Source: an uncultured Deferribacteres bacterium
GTDB lineage: Bacteria > Zhuqueibacterota > JdFR-76 > DREG01
Length of the DNA: 58,919 nt
Direction: 5' to 3'
NCBI GenBank assembly: GCA_913009825.1
Contig: CAJVYQ010000031.1
Span: 1 to 58,919 of the forward strand
Made by a program: the position numbers and the translations under genes. The notes under the pieces are model-generated. The model was given only the letters and a program-made list of their open reading frames with translations. It did no database searches and was not told where the DNA came from. This document shows, in pieces, positions 25,301-35,480 of the stretch; the first letter of the stretch is position 1; every line of letters starts with the position of its first letter.

Positions 25301-28300
25301 TTATTGTGAATAGTATTTCTCAGGCCCTAATATCTTCAACAATGACAGCTGCAGCAGGTCTTCATTGATTTCACCCTCTGTGGAAGACAGATGCTGAATT
25401 CTTGAGTTATCGTTGTCTACAAACTGCATAATTTTAGGATTGAGCATTTCACCCATCGAGGCCACCATACAACCTTCAGGTGCAACATTTAAAACCAGGT
25501 TTTTACCGTGATTAAGCTGGGAAATTGTTTCACCTACATAAGGGACCAGTTCTCCGAATGGTTTATATTTAGGAAGTACCGGCTTAGCTGCTACAATTGC
25601 ATTTTTCATTTCTTCCGGAAGTTCTAAACCAGCCGCCTTATATAACGGTCCCGCAAATACATTCCTCAGATTCTTAATAGTTTTTGATGTGCTTTTAATA
25701 GTAACTTTCTTTTCCGCAATTAGTTTTTCCAATTTGTTTTTTTCACTTTCTACATCATCATCATCCATTTTATTCCGGTACATTTCAATATCCTTATTGG
25801 CAATCAGGATTCTTGATTCTAATATATATTCAAAGAAACTCCACATAGGCGTATAAGTCAGGTCAAAAGAACCAAATCCAAGCGTATCTATCAGGAATTT
25901 TTGAATTTCTTCAATTTGGGCGACTCGTAAATAGATCTCACCTTCTACGTGAATATTCATTTTTTTGTTTGTTAAATTTGCTCCATTGGTATGATTACCA
26001 ATCCATTTATCCCCGAATTGTTTGAATACTTTTCGTAGGCCATTATTATTATATAAACCATAACCAAAATATTGGGCCGGTCCACCGAGCATGGGTATTT
26101 TTTGTTCAATTTTATCGACAATAAATTTGGAAAATCTACCTGGTTTAATATGGTTCTCTAAAATATGATAAACATTTTTCTTTAATTTTTTGTAATCAAT
26201 CCTAAGACGGTCAAATTCTGCATAATTTCTGCAATTCGAATTCGCTTTTAGATAGGCAGAATGCAATACACCTTTAATAATTAAAGCGTGAAATGATTGT
26301 ATGGCAGTCCATCTCTCAATTTCAGACGGAAAATCCCTTTTATTGTGTAAGCTGGTAGCTATATTTTCCAGAAATTTAATAGGATAGTGGCCATTGTTTT
26401 GACCGTTATTTTGATTGACTGATTTACCTAACATTCGATAAAAATTCAGCTTACAAATATCAATATATTGTCCCTGTCGACAGGGTCCGTCCCCGGAATG
26501 CATAAATAGAACCATTCGCTCTTTTCCATCTATTAAAGGATCATCTGCTGCTTTTCTTTTCGTAAAATCTTCGACGGCATGCAACATATCTGCAAAAACA
26601 GAGGCTAAAGGTACACAAGCTGAGTCTCCTACATATTTTCTGCCTATTTTTGCTTTTTCTTCCAGATCATAAGAGTCATCTTCATAGTTGTCAATTACAG
26701 AAAATCCGGCGGCTCTAAATACACTGGTGATTGGCCGGTTATCGTTTGCAGTAGGAAAGTAAATGACATCCGTTTCTTTATGTAAACCATCCAAGGAGAA
26801 ACTATCCATTGTTTCAATGGAAAATTTTGTCTCTCCTTTTCGAGACAGCTCATCATGTAATCTTTTATTTACTTGATTTAAATGAGTATTTACGCGATTC
26901 TCAAGATGGGCCAATTCGGCGGTCATTGCATCAGATTGAATCAATAATGAGGGCTCATTTTTAGTAATTTCTGCTAAAATCGGCAGGGTTATACTATCCG
27001 GTCCACATCTGAATGTTGAAACCGTAACGATAGACATTAATACTTCTGCATTACCCGATTCAATAGTTTTTATTAATTTCCTTAAACGCGGATGTTTGAT
27101 TATTTTATGAAAGCGCTTGTTAGCGATCGCATAAGCTTTAGTCAGTATGTCGTGAGGATTTTTCCAGTAGGCGTAATTAAATTGTCTATCCGGATATACA
27201 TCAAAAATATAAGCGGGAATGGCTACAACACCTCTATCTTTAAGTAGTTTCCCGATATGACTATCATAAATTCCGGGATTCAGGATATACTCTCTGGCGT
27301 TAATGATCGAAATATTTAATTTTTTGTTAATCGCCTCTTCAATGAAATCAGCAGTAATCTCTACTATTTGGTCTTGTAATTTTTCAAATTCCTTTATAGC
27401 GGAAGTAATCACTTCAACAAATTTATTTTGGGAAACGTTTACACCATAATATGCAAAAATAGATTGGAATTCATTATATAACTGGTCGGCAATATATTCC
27501 GGATCGTTTTTGTCCAGGCTTATGTCAAACAATTTGAAACGAGCAGCCGGGTACTTTATTTTAGCGAGATGGTGAGCAATTAGAATTCCCCCCTGATTTG
27601 TGGTACAGGTTCTGCCAAGACTCTCTCCATCGATAGGTAAAAAGTCTATTTGCGGTACCAGAATAATTCCGTGTTGTTCTCCGGCAAGACGTAGAAATTG
27701 CCCAGCCGCACCAATATTCGGAGCACATGTATCTATAGTGAATAACGGTTGACCTTCCAAAATATCTCTTTCTTGAACATTATCAATGTGCACTGGTAAG
27801 CCAAATTGTTCGAATATCTTACTAAAGAAAAAGGCTTTTTCAGAGACGGCAAAGCTTCTTGGAATCACCAATCTTTCTTTATCTACAGATTTTGGTAATT
27901 GGCTATCGATAAATTTCCAGATTTTTTTGTACGCATCGGGAACCGCAATCTGATTGTTTGTTCTCTTCCGTGCTTGAAACTCATTAATTGCTGTACAGCC
28001 TCCCAGAGTTAGGGAGATTTTGCCATGAATATCATTAGAACTAAGTTTTGTTCGCGAGCAGCGTGCATTCTTATCTCCACAAACCGCACCCCGGCAGACA
28101 ATAATTTTTTTATTAAATTTACTTACAAGGAGATCATCGAGAAAACTGTATTCTTCGATTTGCGGTAAATCTTTGTCTTCGATGCTGTTAATGAGACCAA
28201 TACATGCCCTGTGTCCCGGAAAAGGAGGTACCAGACAAAAAACTTCTGTATCGGTATATTCTTGTGCTCTGTGGGTAACTGCTAAAGGTAATGGATCGCT

Positions 28301-30244
28301 CAGCATTGTCTGCCCATGCAGCAGTGCGATGGTATGGGGCGGAAATTCTACTTGATCCCACAAGGATCTAGCCATATTCTCCACAATTGCGTAACAGCAG
28401 GAAGCTAATATCTCGTCTTTACCATAACCCTCAGCTTGCATTTTTCTGGCATTTTCCATCAGAAATACAGCACAGGTGGCATTGATTCCATAAGCTTTCA
28501 GTGCTTCGAAAGCATTACCATAAGCTTCGGCTATATCTTCAATATTAAATAAAGCTTTGAGAGTGTCCATCAGGCTTCCGGTTCCCGCCGAACACTTGAG
28601 GTTCATTGCATTATCAAATAATTCCTCTTTTTTGAGGGAAATGGCTGAAATTTTAGTATCTTCACCGCCAATATCAATTAGCAGGTAAAAATCCTCATTC
28701 ACGTTACTATTACCATTAATTTTTAATTTTGCAATATGATCTCTGGCATACTGAATTGATCCCCTCGCATGGGCATAATTTTCAACTAACACAAAAATTC
28801 TGTCTTTAATATGGGGGTAGATTGCTTGTAATGCCTTCTGAACCTGATATCTTCCGCTGCCGGTTATACCAATGTTTTGAATCTTTAGTTTATCAATATG
28901 ATTTGATTTCAATTTTCTAAATATATGTTTGATTGTCTCGATAGTATCCCCATGATTATTATAGGAATTTTGAAACAGTTGTTTCCCGGTATTAGCCTCG
29001 GTTATCACAATTTTCGCCATTGTTGACCCAACATCGAGACCAATATTTACCGGCAGGTCTACAAATATTTCCGATGAAACAATCTCAATTCTTGGGTTTG
29101 GTGATCTTTCATACAGCCCTTCCTGTTCATACTTTTCTTTTAACGTTTTAAATGAAGGTAATTCGATTGAGGTGTTGGGTTTTCTCAATTGTTTCGGATT
29201 TTTTTTGCGAAAATTTTCTATCCCAATACGTTGCACCAGGTACTTCATCCCCAGCAACAACACCGGCTGTTTCTCATTGAAGATAATTTCTTTTACCTGG
29301 TTTTTTTTCAACAAATCTTCAGCACAATCTCTGGCATATTGCCATTTGAATACACCTCCGGCGAGGTAGACTTTGTCAGTTCCATGAGACATTTTGCTAC
29401 AAGCTTTCATTACTTCGGACTTCATGGTTACGGCTAGCGCATGCTCCAGCGGTATTCCCTGATTTTTATCAGAAATTGTCGCTGAAGAGCTGAATACTCC
29501 GCATCGATCGGCTCTGACAGAAGTCTGTTCGCGTTTGTCTTTTCCTGCAGCACCCAGATAGTCTGCCAGCAAACTATCTACATCCTCCCGGTTTATGGCT
29601 AATTTTTCGAGAATCCTGCTCAAATTGACTCCGGTTCCCGCGCCACATCGGGGATTTGCTATGAGAAGGTCATCTTTCAACTTTTCGTTTTTATCAACAC
29701 AGATAACCATGTAACCCGAGGCTGAAAGATCTATAATACCAACCGTTTCTATTTCTTTATTCTCTTCGCTTTTTAAATAGAATTTTGCCGCTGCCCAGAG
29801 AGCTGCGGCCGGCAAAATAGATTTGCCCCGCTTTAAAAATTTTTGAGTGATTTCAGAAATCTTCCCGGTTATAAATATTGATGGATTACTATTTTTCGAT
29901 GAATTCCGACTGTCGCTGATCAGAGCCATGATCCCGGATTCCCGGAACAACTTCTGAATATCATCATTATTTTTTACTATTATATCATTTGTCAATATTT
30001 CAGAATTATTGTCAGGAAATGTGTCGTAGGTTTGTACATGAATATGCTCGATACCGGCATCGATAAAAACCTCTCGTTTTGTCGGAGTATCCTGCCTGGA
30101 TTCAACTTTTTTATTCAAAATATTTTGAAGATTAAGAGGGGCATGTTCCACTATTAAGCCGGCAGGCAAGGAAACATTTGTTTTGTCACTATCAAGATTG
30201 TTTACTGTTGCTACTTGCGGACGGTTCTGCGTAAAAACATTCAT
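25301..30244 (-). CDS. giant acyl-CoA dehydratase activase-related protein
   Basis: A 1647-residue fusion protein of the 2-hydroxyacyl-CoA dehydratase activator (HgdC/BcrA/BadF ATPase) group. The first ASKHA-type ATPase domain is about 55-340, with NPRCGAGTGVNLSRIL; its phosphate-1 motif reads DAGIE, not the usual DxGST. The second is about 399-690 with GLDVGSTMAK, LLIDIGGEDTK and LKCSAGTGSL. A Cys cluster (CRGAVCGDKNARC at 717-729, then Cys750) follows, then a DUF2229/HgdB-like region (about 790-1000, TIDTCAPNIGAAGQF) and a long C-terminal part with SGDGPCRQGQY. Such proteins are thought to couple ATP hydrolysis to low-potential electron transfer through a bridging 4Fe-4S cluster. Substrate unknown. 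The gene stands alone and is A+T richer than its neighbours. Confidence 0.88.
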   Translation of the reverse strand: MNVFTQNRPQVATVNNLDSDKTNVSLPAGLIVEHAPLNLQNILNKKVESRQDTPTKREVFIDAGIEHIHVQTYDTFPDNNSEILTNDIIVKNNDDIQKLFRESGIMALISDSRNSSKNSNPSIFITGKISEITQKFLKRGKSILPAAALWAAAKFYLKSEENKEIETVGIIDLSASGYMVICVDKNEKLKDDLLIANPRCGAGTGVNLSRILEKLAINREDVDSLLADYLGAAGKDKREQTSVRADRCGVFSSSATISDKNQGIPLEHALAVTMKSEVMKACSKMSHGTDKVYLAGGVFKWQYARDCAEDLLKKNQVKEIIFNEKQPVLLLGMKYLVQRIGIENFRKKNPKQLRKPNTSIELPSFKTLKEKYEQEGLYERSPNPRIEIVSSEIFVDLPVNIGLDVGSTMAKIVITEANTGKQLFQNSYNNHGDTIETIKHIFRKLKSNHIDKLKIQNIGITGSGRYQVQKALQAIYPHIKDRIFVLVENYAHARGSIQYARDHIAKLKINGNSNVNEDFYLLIDIGGEDTKISAISLKKEELFDNAMNLKCSAGTGSLMDTLKALFNIEDIAEAYGNAFEALKAYGINATCAVFLMENARKMQAEGYGKDEILASCCYAIVENMARSLWDQVEFPPHTIALLHGQTMLSDPLPLAVTHRAQEYTDTEVFCLVPPFPGHRACIGLINSIEDKDLPQIEEYSFLDDLLVSKFNKKIIVCRGAVCGDKNARCSRTKLSSNDIHGKISLTLGGCTAINEFQARKRTNNQIAVPDAYKKIWKFIDSQLPKSVDKERLVIPRSFAVSEKAFFFSKIFEQFGLPVHIDNVQERDILEGQPLFTIDTCAPNIGAAGQFLRLAGEQHGIILVPQIDFLPIDGESLGRTCTTNQGGILIAHHLAKIKYPAARFKLFDISLDKNDPEYIADQLYNEFQSIFAYYGVNVSQNKFVEVITSAIKEFEKLQDQIVEITADFIEEAINKKLNISIINAREYILNPGIYDSHIGKLLKDRGVVAIPAYIFDVYPDRQFNYAYWKNPHDILTKAYAIANKRFHKIIKHPRLRKLIKTIESGNAEVLMSIVTVSTFRCGPDSITLPILAEITKNEPSLLIQSDAMTAELAHLENRVNTHLNQVNKRLHDELSRKGETKFSIETMDSFSLDGLHKETDVIYFPTANDNRPITSVFRAAGFSVIDNYEDDSYDLEEKAKIGRKYVGDSACVPLASVFADMLHAVEDFTKRKAADDPLIDGKERMVLFMHSGDGPCRQGQYIDICKLNFYRMLGKSVNQNNGQNNGHYPIKFLENIATSLHNKRDFPSEIERWTAIQSFHALIIKGVLHSAYLKANSNCRNYAEFDRLRIDYKKLKKNVYHILENHIKPGRFSKFIVDKIEQKIPMLGGPAQYFGYGLYNNNGLRKVFKQFGDKWIGNHTNGANLTNKKMNIHVEGEIYLRVAQIEEIQKFLIDTLGFGSFDLTYTPMWSFFEYILESRILIANKDIEMYRNKMDDDDVESEKNKLEKLIAEKKVTIKSTSKTIKNLRNVFAGPLYKAAGLELPEEMKNAIVAAKPVLPKYKPFGELVPYVGETISQLNHGKNLVLNVAPEGCMVASMGEMLNPKIMQFVDNDNSRIQHLSSTEGEINEDLLQLSLLKILGPEKYYSQ

Positions 30245-30396
30245 TTTCCCTCCATTATAATGATTAACTGATAAACTTTAGCTTCACAACAGTAATAGGG
30301 TGTTTAAACAAAACGATATAATAATAAAAACAATAAACATAGACAAACATTTTCACTATATTATCATATAACTATTAGAATAACATAAGGATATGT

Positions 30397-30780
30397 ATGT
30401 CTAAATCACTAAAAGATATAAAACGGATCGTTCGAAAGCAAATAAAAAAAGTTTATCCCGGCTTTAATTCTCACAACAAAAAACGGAAGAAAGAAATTTT
30501 AAAAGACATTTGCCGAAGGTGTTCGATAGCTATAATATGTCGGTAGAAGTGATATCAACCATTGACGAATTATTGAATATTAGCCCACTTCCCCAGTTGA
30601 TAATAACAATCGGTCAAAGTCAACTTTGCCAATTTAGATATTCTATCAATTTTACTCAATTATCGAATCGTGATGGATTGGAATCTTTACGAACTAAGGG
30701 CATTGAAAAGTCTGTTCTTGGTACCGGTTTCTTACACGTTTCGCTGATCTGTTTTGTCTCGATTTGAACATATTCTTTTT
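30397..30780 (+). pseudogene. degenerate small open frame, unidentified
   Basis: After AAGGATATGT an ATG at 30397 opens a lysine-rich frame (MSKSLKDIKRIVRKQIKKVY) that stops near 30547. Another frame continues with protein-like sequence (VFDSYNMSVEVISTIDELLN) from about 30510. The two together look like one gene broken by a frameshift near 30515-30530, possibly the start of a transposase, but I do not recognise the family. The rest of 30245-31064 is A+T rich with a CCGGTAA / TTACCGG inverted repeat at 30855-30878. Confidence 0.35.
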
Positions 30781-31064
30781 ATTTTGCAAAGAGAAGAACA
30801 AGAATGTTAGAATAATTTAGTTCCAACTTTGCCTGTATTGGCTAAAATAATCCTCCGGTAATTCCATTATTTTACCGGTGGCCTGCCACTTTCACTTCCT
30901 CGTTGAAGAGGATTTCAATTTCTATGAAACATTTTTGCGTGTTTATCGTTGAAATAGTCGTTCGGTTTTACTATTATAAAAAACTGTTAAAGAAATTGAC
31001 ATTTTGTTCGATATATTATTGTACAGGAGTGGAATCAGGAGAATCGGTATTTACGGTGCTAAGG

Positions 31065-32318
31065 ATGGAACGGATTAGTAAGATTTTTGGGGGAAAGTAT
31101 TTTTTTATTTATTTGGTTGGCTTGTCCCTCTTATTTGCCGGAAATTTATTCGGCGGCAAAAAAAAGCGGGCGAATTATCTCCCATTAATTGAAAAATCTT
31201 TGTCTGAAACCATAGAATATATTTTTGAAGAAAATTACAGTTCGGCGGATTCGGTATGTCAGGTTTTGATCGATGAATATCCCGGTCATCCTGCCGGTTA
31301 TTTTATGAAAGGAATCATGTACTGGCGGCAGGGATATTTTCGTAACGATTACAATAAATACAATGATATTACTTTATCGTGGCTAAAAAAAGCCGAAAAA
31401 ATTGCTAAGGAAAACATCAAGCAAAATCCTGATGACGCCATTGCTTTCTTTTTTGCCGGCGGTGCTTACGGCTACGAAGGTTCCGTTTATGCCCGGCGCA
31501 AAAGCTGGCTGAAGACCGGTCGCTATGCTTACAAGGGGATCCGCTCGCTGGAAAAATCGATGCAATTGGATTCCAGTTTGTACGATATTTATTATGGTTC
31601 CGGCTTGTACCATGTTTTAGCAAGCCACCAACCGGGCGCAATCAAATGGATTCAAAAACTGTTGCCCATCCCCACCGGCAATTCTCAAATGGGGCTGGAT
31701 TATCTGAAAGTGGCCATCGAAAAAGGGACATTTACAAATCTGGCTGCCCAATCTGCCCTGGCCATGGCGTACGTTTACTACGAAAAAAAATACCAAAATG
31801 CAATTGAACTGTTAAATCCGTTGGTTAAAAAATATCCCCGGAATCTTGATTTCTTAACCACCCTTATCAATGCCTATTTTTACCGGGAACTCTCTCTCCA
31901 TACCAATGAATGGCAGCCGATTGCAAAAAGAATCAAACAAGTTCGGCTGATTGTGAAAAATAAAGGCCTGAATTTTCAGCGATGGTGGCTGCATAAATTC
32001 AATTTTATGGAAGCATATATGCAATACATGAACGGCCATTATCTAATCGCCGAAGCGATGTTGTCTGCTTATTGCGAAGAATATCCGGACAAAGGGGATA
32101 GTTATTTAACCGGCTTGGCTTATCTTACATTGGGGAAAATTTACGACCTGCAGGGCAAACGTGAACGGGCGGTTGAATCTTACAAAAAAGTTTCGAAATT
32201 TGAACGGATGGGCAACGAAATACAGTTAGCCAGGTTGTTTCTATCTTCTCCGTTTTCGGGAGAAGCGAATGCACCTTTTTTCACCGGAGCTTTTGTTGAT
32301 CTACCCGATCGTCCGTGA
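31065..32318 (+). CDS. exported TPR-like protein
   Basis: Protein of about 417 residues with an N-terminal hydrophobic segment (YFFIYLVGLSLLFAGNLFGG) that reads as a signal peptide, then TPR-like helical repeats: ADSVCQVLIDEYPGHPAGYF, AKENIKQNPDDAIAFFFAGG, AIELLNPLVKKYPRNLDFL and AVESYKKVSKFERMG. Likely a periplasmic scaffold. I place the start at ATG 31065, which gives the signal peptide; an in-frame TTG at 30903 would add 54 residues with no clear character. AAGG is very close to the chosen ATG, so the exact start is uncertain. No partner is evident. Confidence 0.75.
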   Translation: MERISKIFGGKYFFIYLVGLSLLFAGNLFGGKKKRANYLPLIEKSLSETIEYIFEENYSSADSVCQVLIDEYPGHPAGYFMKGIMYWRQGYFRNDYNKYNDITLSWLKKAEKIAKENIKQNPDDAIAFFFAGGAYGYEGSVYARRKSWLKTGRYAYKGIRSLEKSMQLDSSLYDIYYGSGLYHVLASHQPGAIKWIQKLLPIPTGNSQMGLDYLKVAIEKGTFTNLAAQSALAMAYVYYEKKYQNAIELLNPLVKKYPRNLDFLTTLINAYFYRELSLHTNEWQPIAKRIKQVRLIVKNKGLNFQRWWLHKFNFMEAYMQYMNGHYLIAEAMLSAYCEEYPDKGDSYLTGLAYLTLGKIYDLQGKRERAVESYKKVSKFERMGNEIQLARLFLSSPFSGEANAPFFTGAFVDLPDRP

Positions 32319-32388
32319 GCACCAAAGGGTTCCGGTTCACCACACAAGAAAATCGTTTGACTTTCTTTCCGGCAACTATTATCTTTAA

Positions 32389-32506
32389 CCTGCATCGAGC
32401 GATTGTTGGGCGATTCGCTGAATCGCCAACCGGATTTACATTAAAAATTGAAAATCCGTTTTGTAACAAAAACAAGCTCAAAGACAAGAGAATTGCTCAA
32501 TTCATG
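32389..32506. mobile_element. MITE-like element, CCTGAATTGA family, copy 4
   Basis: Ends CCTGCATCGAGCGATT and (complement) CATGAATTGAGCAATT, with the GGCGATTCGCTGAATCGCC palindrome inside. It is nearly the reverse complement of the 9653-9769 copy. Flanks CTTTAA / CTTAAG suggest a mutated 5-bp duplication. Confidence 0.65.
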
Positions 32507-32570
32507 CTTAAGAAATTGTTTAACAATCCAGGTATATAAATTGTTTGTTTTACAGTAAGTCTTCGATAAC

Positions 32571-32606
32571 GTTTATCCTGAGCCTTTCGACAAGCTCAGG
32601 ATAAAC
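32571..32606. repeat. GTTTATCCTGAG hairpin
   Basis: Arms GTTTATCCTGAGC and GCTCAGGATAAAC around TTTCGACAA-type loop sequence. This is one of the REP-like sequences common in environmental genomes. No T-run follows. The rest of 32319-32849 holds the element above, a CTGAATAGTTAC end at 32704, and no gene that I can support. Confidence 0.6.
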
Positions 32607-32849
32607 TTGCCGAAAGGGCTATGGCTGGTTTCAATAGCCACGCTGCACTCTTGCCCAACGCAAACAGGGAGTCGAGGCGTTCTCTTATAGTTAAAATAAA
32701 GTATAGCTGAATAGTTACACGATTGCTTTCTTTATCTTCTGAATTATCAATTGTGCAGAGTTAAGGTTTACATGACAATGCAGAAAGACCCCTTTTGGTT
32801 AAATTATCACAATTTATTTTTCAAATTTGCTTGGAAAGGAGAAAAAGGA

Positions 32850-33842
32850 ATGCGGCAACTGAACCGTAAAAATCGATCGATCATCTTCTATCTGCTTTTG
32901 CTTCTGTTGGCGGCAAATTTTTCTTTCTTTTCCTGCAACCGACAAAACGATAAAAAATTCAGTTTTGTTTTTATGACGGATATCCATTTACAACCGGAAG
33001 GGTACGCCATCGAGGGTTTTAATCATGCGATAAAACATATCAACGAGTTACAACCGGATTTTGTCATCACAGGCGGCGATTTGGTGATGGATGCGCTGGG
33101 ACAAAGGTACGGCAGAGCGGATTCTTTGTACAATTTGTACATCGAAACAATTAAAAAAATTCATGCACCTGTTTACAATTCAATCGGCAACCACGAAGTT
33201 TTTGGCATTTATGAGAAGAGCGACGTAAGTTCCGATCACCCGGAATACGGGAAAAAGATGTTCCGCAACCGGTTGGGCAACGGTTCAACCTACCACGCTT
33301 TTGATTACAAAGGCTGGCATTTCATGCAGCTCGACGGAATAGGTTTAACCGGTCACCATACTTACTACGGTCATATCGATTCCACCCAAATTGAGTGGAT
33401 CAAAAAAGACCTGGCAAAAACAGCGCCAACGACACCCATTGTTATTACTATTCATATTCCGTTTTACTCAATTATTGCCCAGGTTACCAACCGTCCAACG
33501 GCAGCAAACGGAGAAGGTGAAGTTATCACCAATGGCAATGAAGTTTTAAAACTGTTCGATGGTCACAATCTGAAAATGGTACTCAGTGGTCATCATCACT
33601 GGATGGAGGAAATCAAATTCCGGGGCGTGGATTACTTCAACGTACCGGCGGTATGTGCCGCCTGGTGGCGGGGGCCGAACCGGGGTTTTACCGAAGGGTT
33701 TGCGGTAATCAATATCGATGGAGATAAATTTACCGGGCGATACGAAGATTACGGTTGGCACGTACCACAGAAGCCCGGGAATAAAAAATGGATTCTACCG
33801 GCAGATAGCAACGCCCCGGGGAGGAAAGAGGAAAAAGAATAA
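32850..33842 (+). CDS. exported calcineurin-like metallophosphoesterase
   Basis: Periplasmic or membrane-anchored phosphoesterase, about 330 residues. From ATG 32850 (preceded by AAAGGAG) the N-terminus is MRQLNRKNRSIIFYLLLLLLA then NFSFFSC, a probable lipoprotein signal with a weak lipobox. Metal motifs: FMTDIHL, TGGDLVMDA, SIGNHEV, ITIHIPF and LSGHHHWME; all five are present. Family members act on phosphodiesters or phosphomonoesters; substrate unknown. The last ~10 residues (NAPGRKEEKE) are encoded by the edge of a dispersed repeat shared with 9078-9345, so the C-terminus was probably altered by its insertion. Confidence 0.85.
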   Translation: MRQLNRKNRSIIFYLLLLLLAANFSFFSCNRQNDKKFSFVFMTDIHLQPEGYAIEGFNHAIKHINELQPDFVITGGDLVMDALGQRYGRADSLYNLYIETIKKIHAPVYNSIGNHEVFGIYEKSDVSSDHPEYGKKMFRNRLGNGSTYHAFDYKGWHFMQLDGIGLTGHHTYYGHIDSTQIEWIKKDLAKTAPTTPIVITIHIPFYSIIAQVTNRPTAANGEGEVITNGNEVLKLFDGHNLKMVLSGHHHWMEEIKFRGVDYFNVPAVCAAWWRGPNRGFTEGFAVINIDGDKFTGRYEDYGWHVPQKPGNKKWILPADSNAPGRKEEKE

Positions 33843-34094
33843 CAAGCCCTGAAAGGGCGGAATATTTACCTGTGCCGGTACGATCTGTTCATTTGAATTT
33901 TGTATTTCGCCCTTTCAGGGCTCGCAGGATATGAATCAATGAACAGGGATTGTCCCGGAAACATACGGATACTTGTTTTATACACAGGATGATTAACATC
34001 GAAGAATGAAACAAAAGATATTCCGGACAACTGTATTTTTCGGATCCCGACAAGTTACAATACATGAGTTATTATAAATGCGAAACTTGAGTAA
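33812..34094. repeat. second copy of the 9.1-9.35 kb repeat, inverted
   Basis: Near-identical reverse complement of 9078-~9345 across about 270 bases: GGAAAGAGGAAAAAGAATAA, GCCCTGAAAGGGCGGAAT, CAATGAACAGGGATTGTCCC, GGACAACTGTATTTTTCGGA and the end GCGAAACTTGAGT can be followed in both. The left edge lies inside the metallophosphoesterase gene and the right edge is about 20 bases before the PhoH gene, so it fills the whole spacer. Confidence 0.85.
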
Positions 34095-34114
34095 AGATAA
34101 CCGAAAGAACTACC

Positions 34115-35440
34115 ATGGCAAAAAAGAAAAAAATTTTTGTTTTGGACACCAATGTAATTCTCCACGACCATAACTGCCTCAGCCAATTTCGGGAGAATGA
34201 TGTTGCCATTCCTATCACGGTTTTGGAGGAACTGGATAATTTCAAAAAAGGTCATGATCAGATTAATTACAACGCCCGGGAATTTATCCGAACCTTAGAT
34301 TCTCTTTCCGGTGACAAGTTGGTAGATGGCGGTGTTTCTCCCGGTAAGGGGAAAGGTAAAATCGAGGTGATCACTTCTCATTTGGAAGAAGCGGCCGTCA
34401 GGCAAACTTTTCTGGAAAAGAAGCCGGATCACCGGATTTTGAGCGTGGCTCTTTATCTAACTCAATCTAACGGGGACCGGGACGTAATCCTCATTTCCAA
34501 AGATGTGAATTTACGCTTAAAAGCTAAATCCCTTGGCGTAAAAGCTGAGGATTACACAACAGACAGAATCAGTGATATTGCCAAGCTTTATAGCGGCCGC
34601 GCGATTGTGGAAGATATGCCGGATCATTTTATTGATCGATTTTACACTACGCCTTACGAAATTCCGGCGCAGGAACTGCCGGTGAAAGAATATCTGCCCA
34701 ATCAATTTTTCATTTTGAAGAACCGGCAGAAATCTGTGCTGGCATTTTATAACGCGGAAACAGATACATTTCAAAAAGTGCAAAAAGAGCCTGCCTATGG
34801 AATTACACCGCGTAACTCGGAACAGACTTTTGCCCTGCATGCGCTGAGAAATAAAAATGCGCAGTTGGTAACATTAGCGGGTAAGGCGGGAACCGGAAAA
34901 ACCCTGTTGGCGCTGGCGGCGGCGCTGGAAGAACGGAAAGATTATCAGCAGATTTTTTTAGCACGGCCGATCATTCCGTTATCCAACCGGGATATGGGAT
35001 TTTTACCGGGCAGCCTGGAAGCCAAGATGGACCCTTTCATGCAGCCACTTTATGACAACCTTGGCGTGATCAAAAATCAATTTTCTGAAAAGGATAAAAA
35101 TTACCAGCGCTTAGACGATATGCTGAAATCGGAAAAACTGCATATCGCGCCGCTGGCTTATATTCGCGGTCGCAGTTTAGAACGAATTTTTTTCATCGTC
35201 GATGAAGCCCAGAATTTAACGCCTCACGAAATCAAAACCATCATTACCAGAGCCGGCGACGGCACAAAAATTGTCTTCACCGGCGATCCGTACCAGATCG
35301 ACACGCCCTATCTGGACGCCCAATCAAACGGATTGACTTATCTTATCGACCGGATGAAAGGCCAATCGGTTTATGCCCACGTAACGCTGGAAAGAGGCGA
35401 ACGTTCCTATCTGGCGGAGTTGGCCAGTGATTTACTCTGA
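34115..35440 (+). CDS. PhoH-like ATPase with N-terminal PIN domain
   Basis: Cytoplasmic 441-residue protein of the PIN-PhoH type (YlaK-like; PhoH2 in mycobacteria), associated with RNA unwinding and cleavage. PIN domain about 5-150 with FVLDTNVILHD, VLEELDNFKKG and the late acidic ISKDVNLRLKAKSLG. PhoH ATPase about 225-440: Walker A GKAGTGKT near 255, FLPGSLEAKMDPFMQPLYDN, Walker B FFIVDEAQNLTPHE and TGDPYQID. CCGAAAGAACTACC precedes the ATG. It follows a repeat and precedes an ABC exporter with no obvious functional link. Confidence 0.92.
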   Translation: MAKKKKIFVLDTNVILHDHNCLSQFRENDVAIPITVLEELDNFKKGHDQINYNAREFIRTLDSLSGDKLVDGGVSPGKGKGKIEVITSHLEEAAVRQTFLEKKPDHRILSVALYLTQSNGDRDVILISKDVNLRLKAKSLGVKAEDYTTDRISDIAKLYSGRAIVEDMPDHFIDRFYTTPYEIPAQELPVKEYLPNQFFILKNRQKSVLAFYNAETDTFQKVQKEPAYGITPRNSEQTFALHALRNKNAQLVTLAGKAGTGKTLLALAAALEERKDYQQIFLARPIIPLSNRDMGFLPGSLEAKMDPFMQPLYDNLGVIKNQFSEKDKNYQRLDDMLKSEKLHIAPLAYIRGRSLERIFFIVDEAQNLTPHEIKTIITRAGDGTKIVFTGDPYQIDTPYLDAQSNGLTYLIDRMKGQSVYAHVTLERGERSYLAELASDLL

Positions 35441-35480
35441 AACCATTCTGTTGCAAAAATAAGTTAGGTCACTCGTAAAT

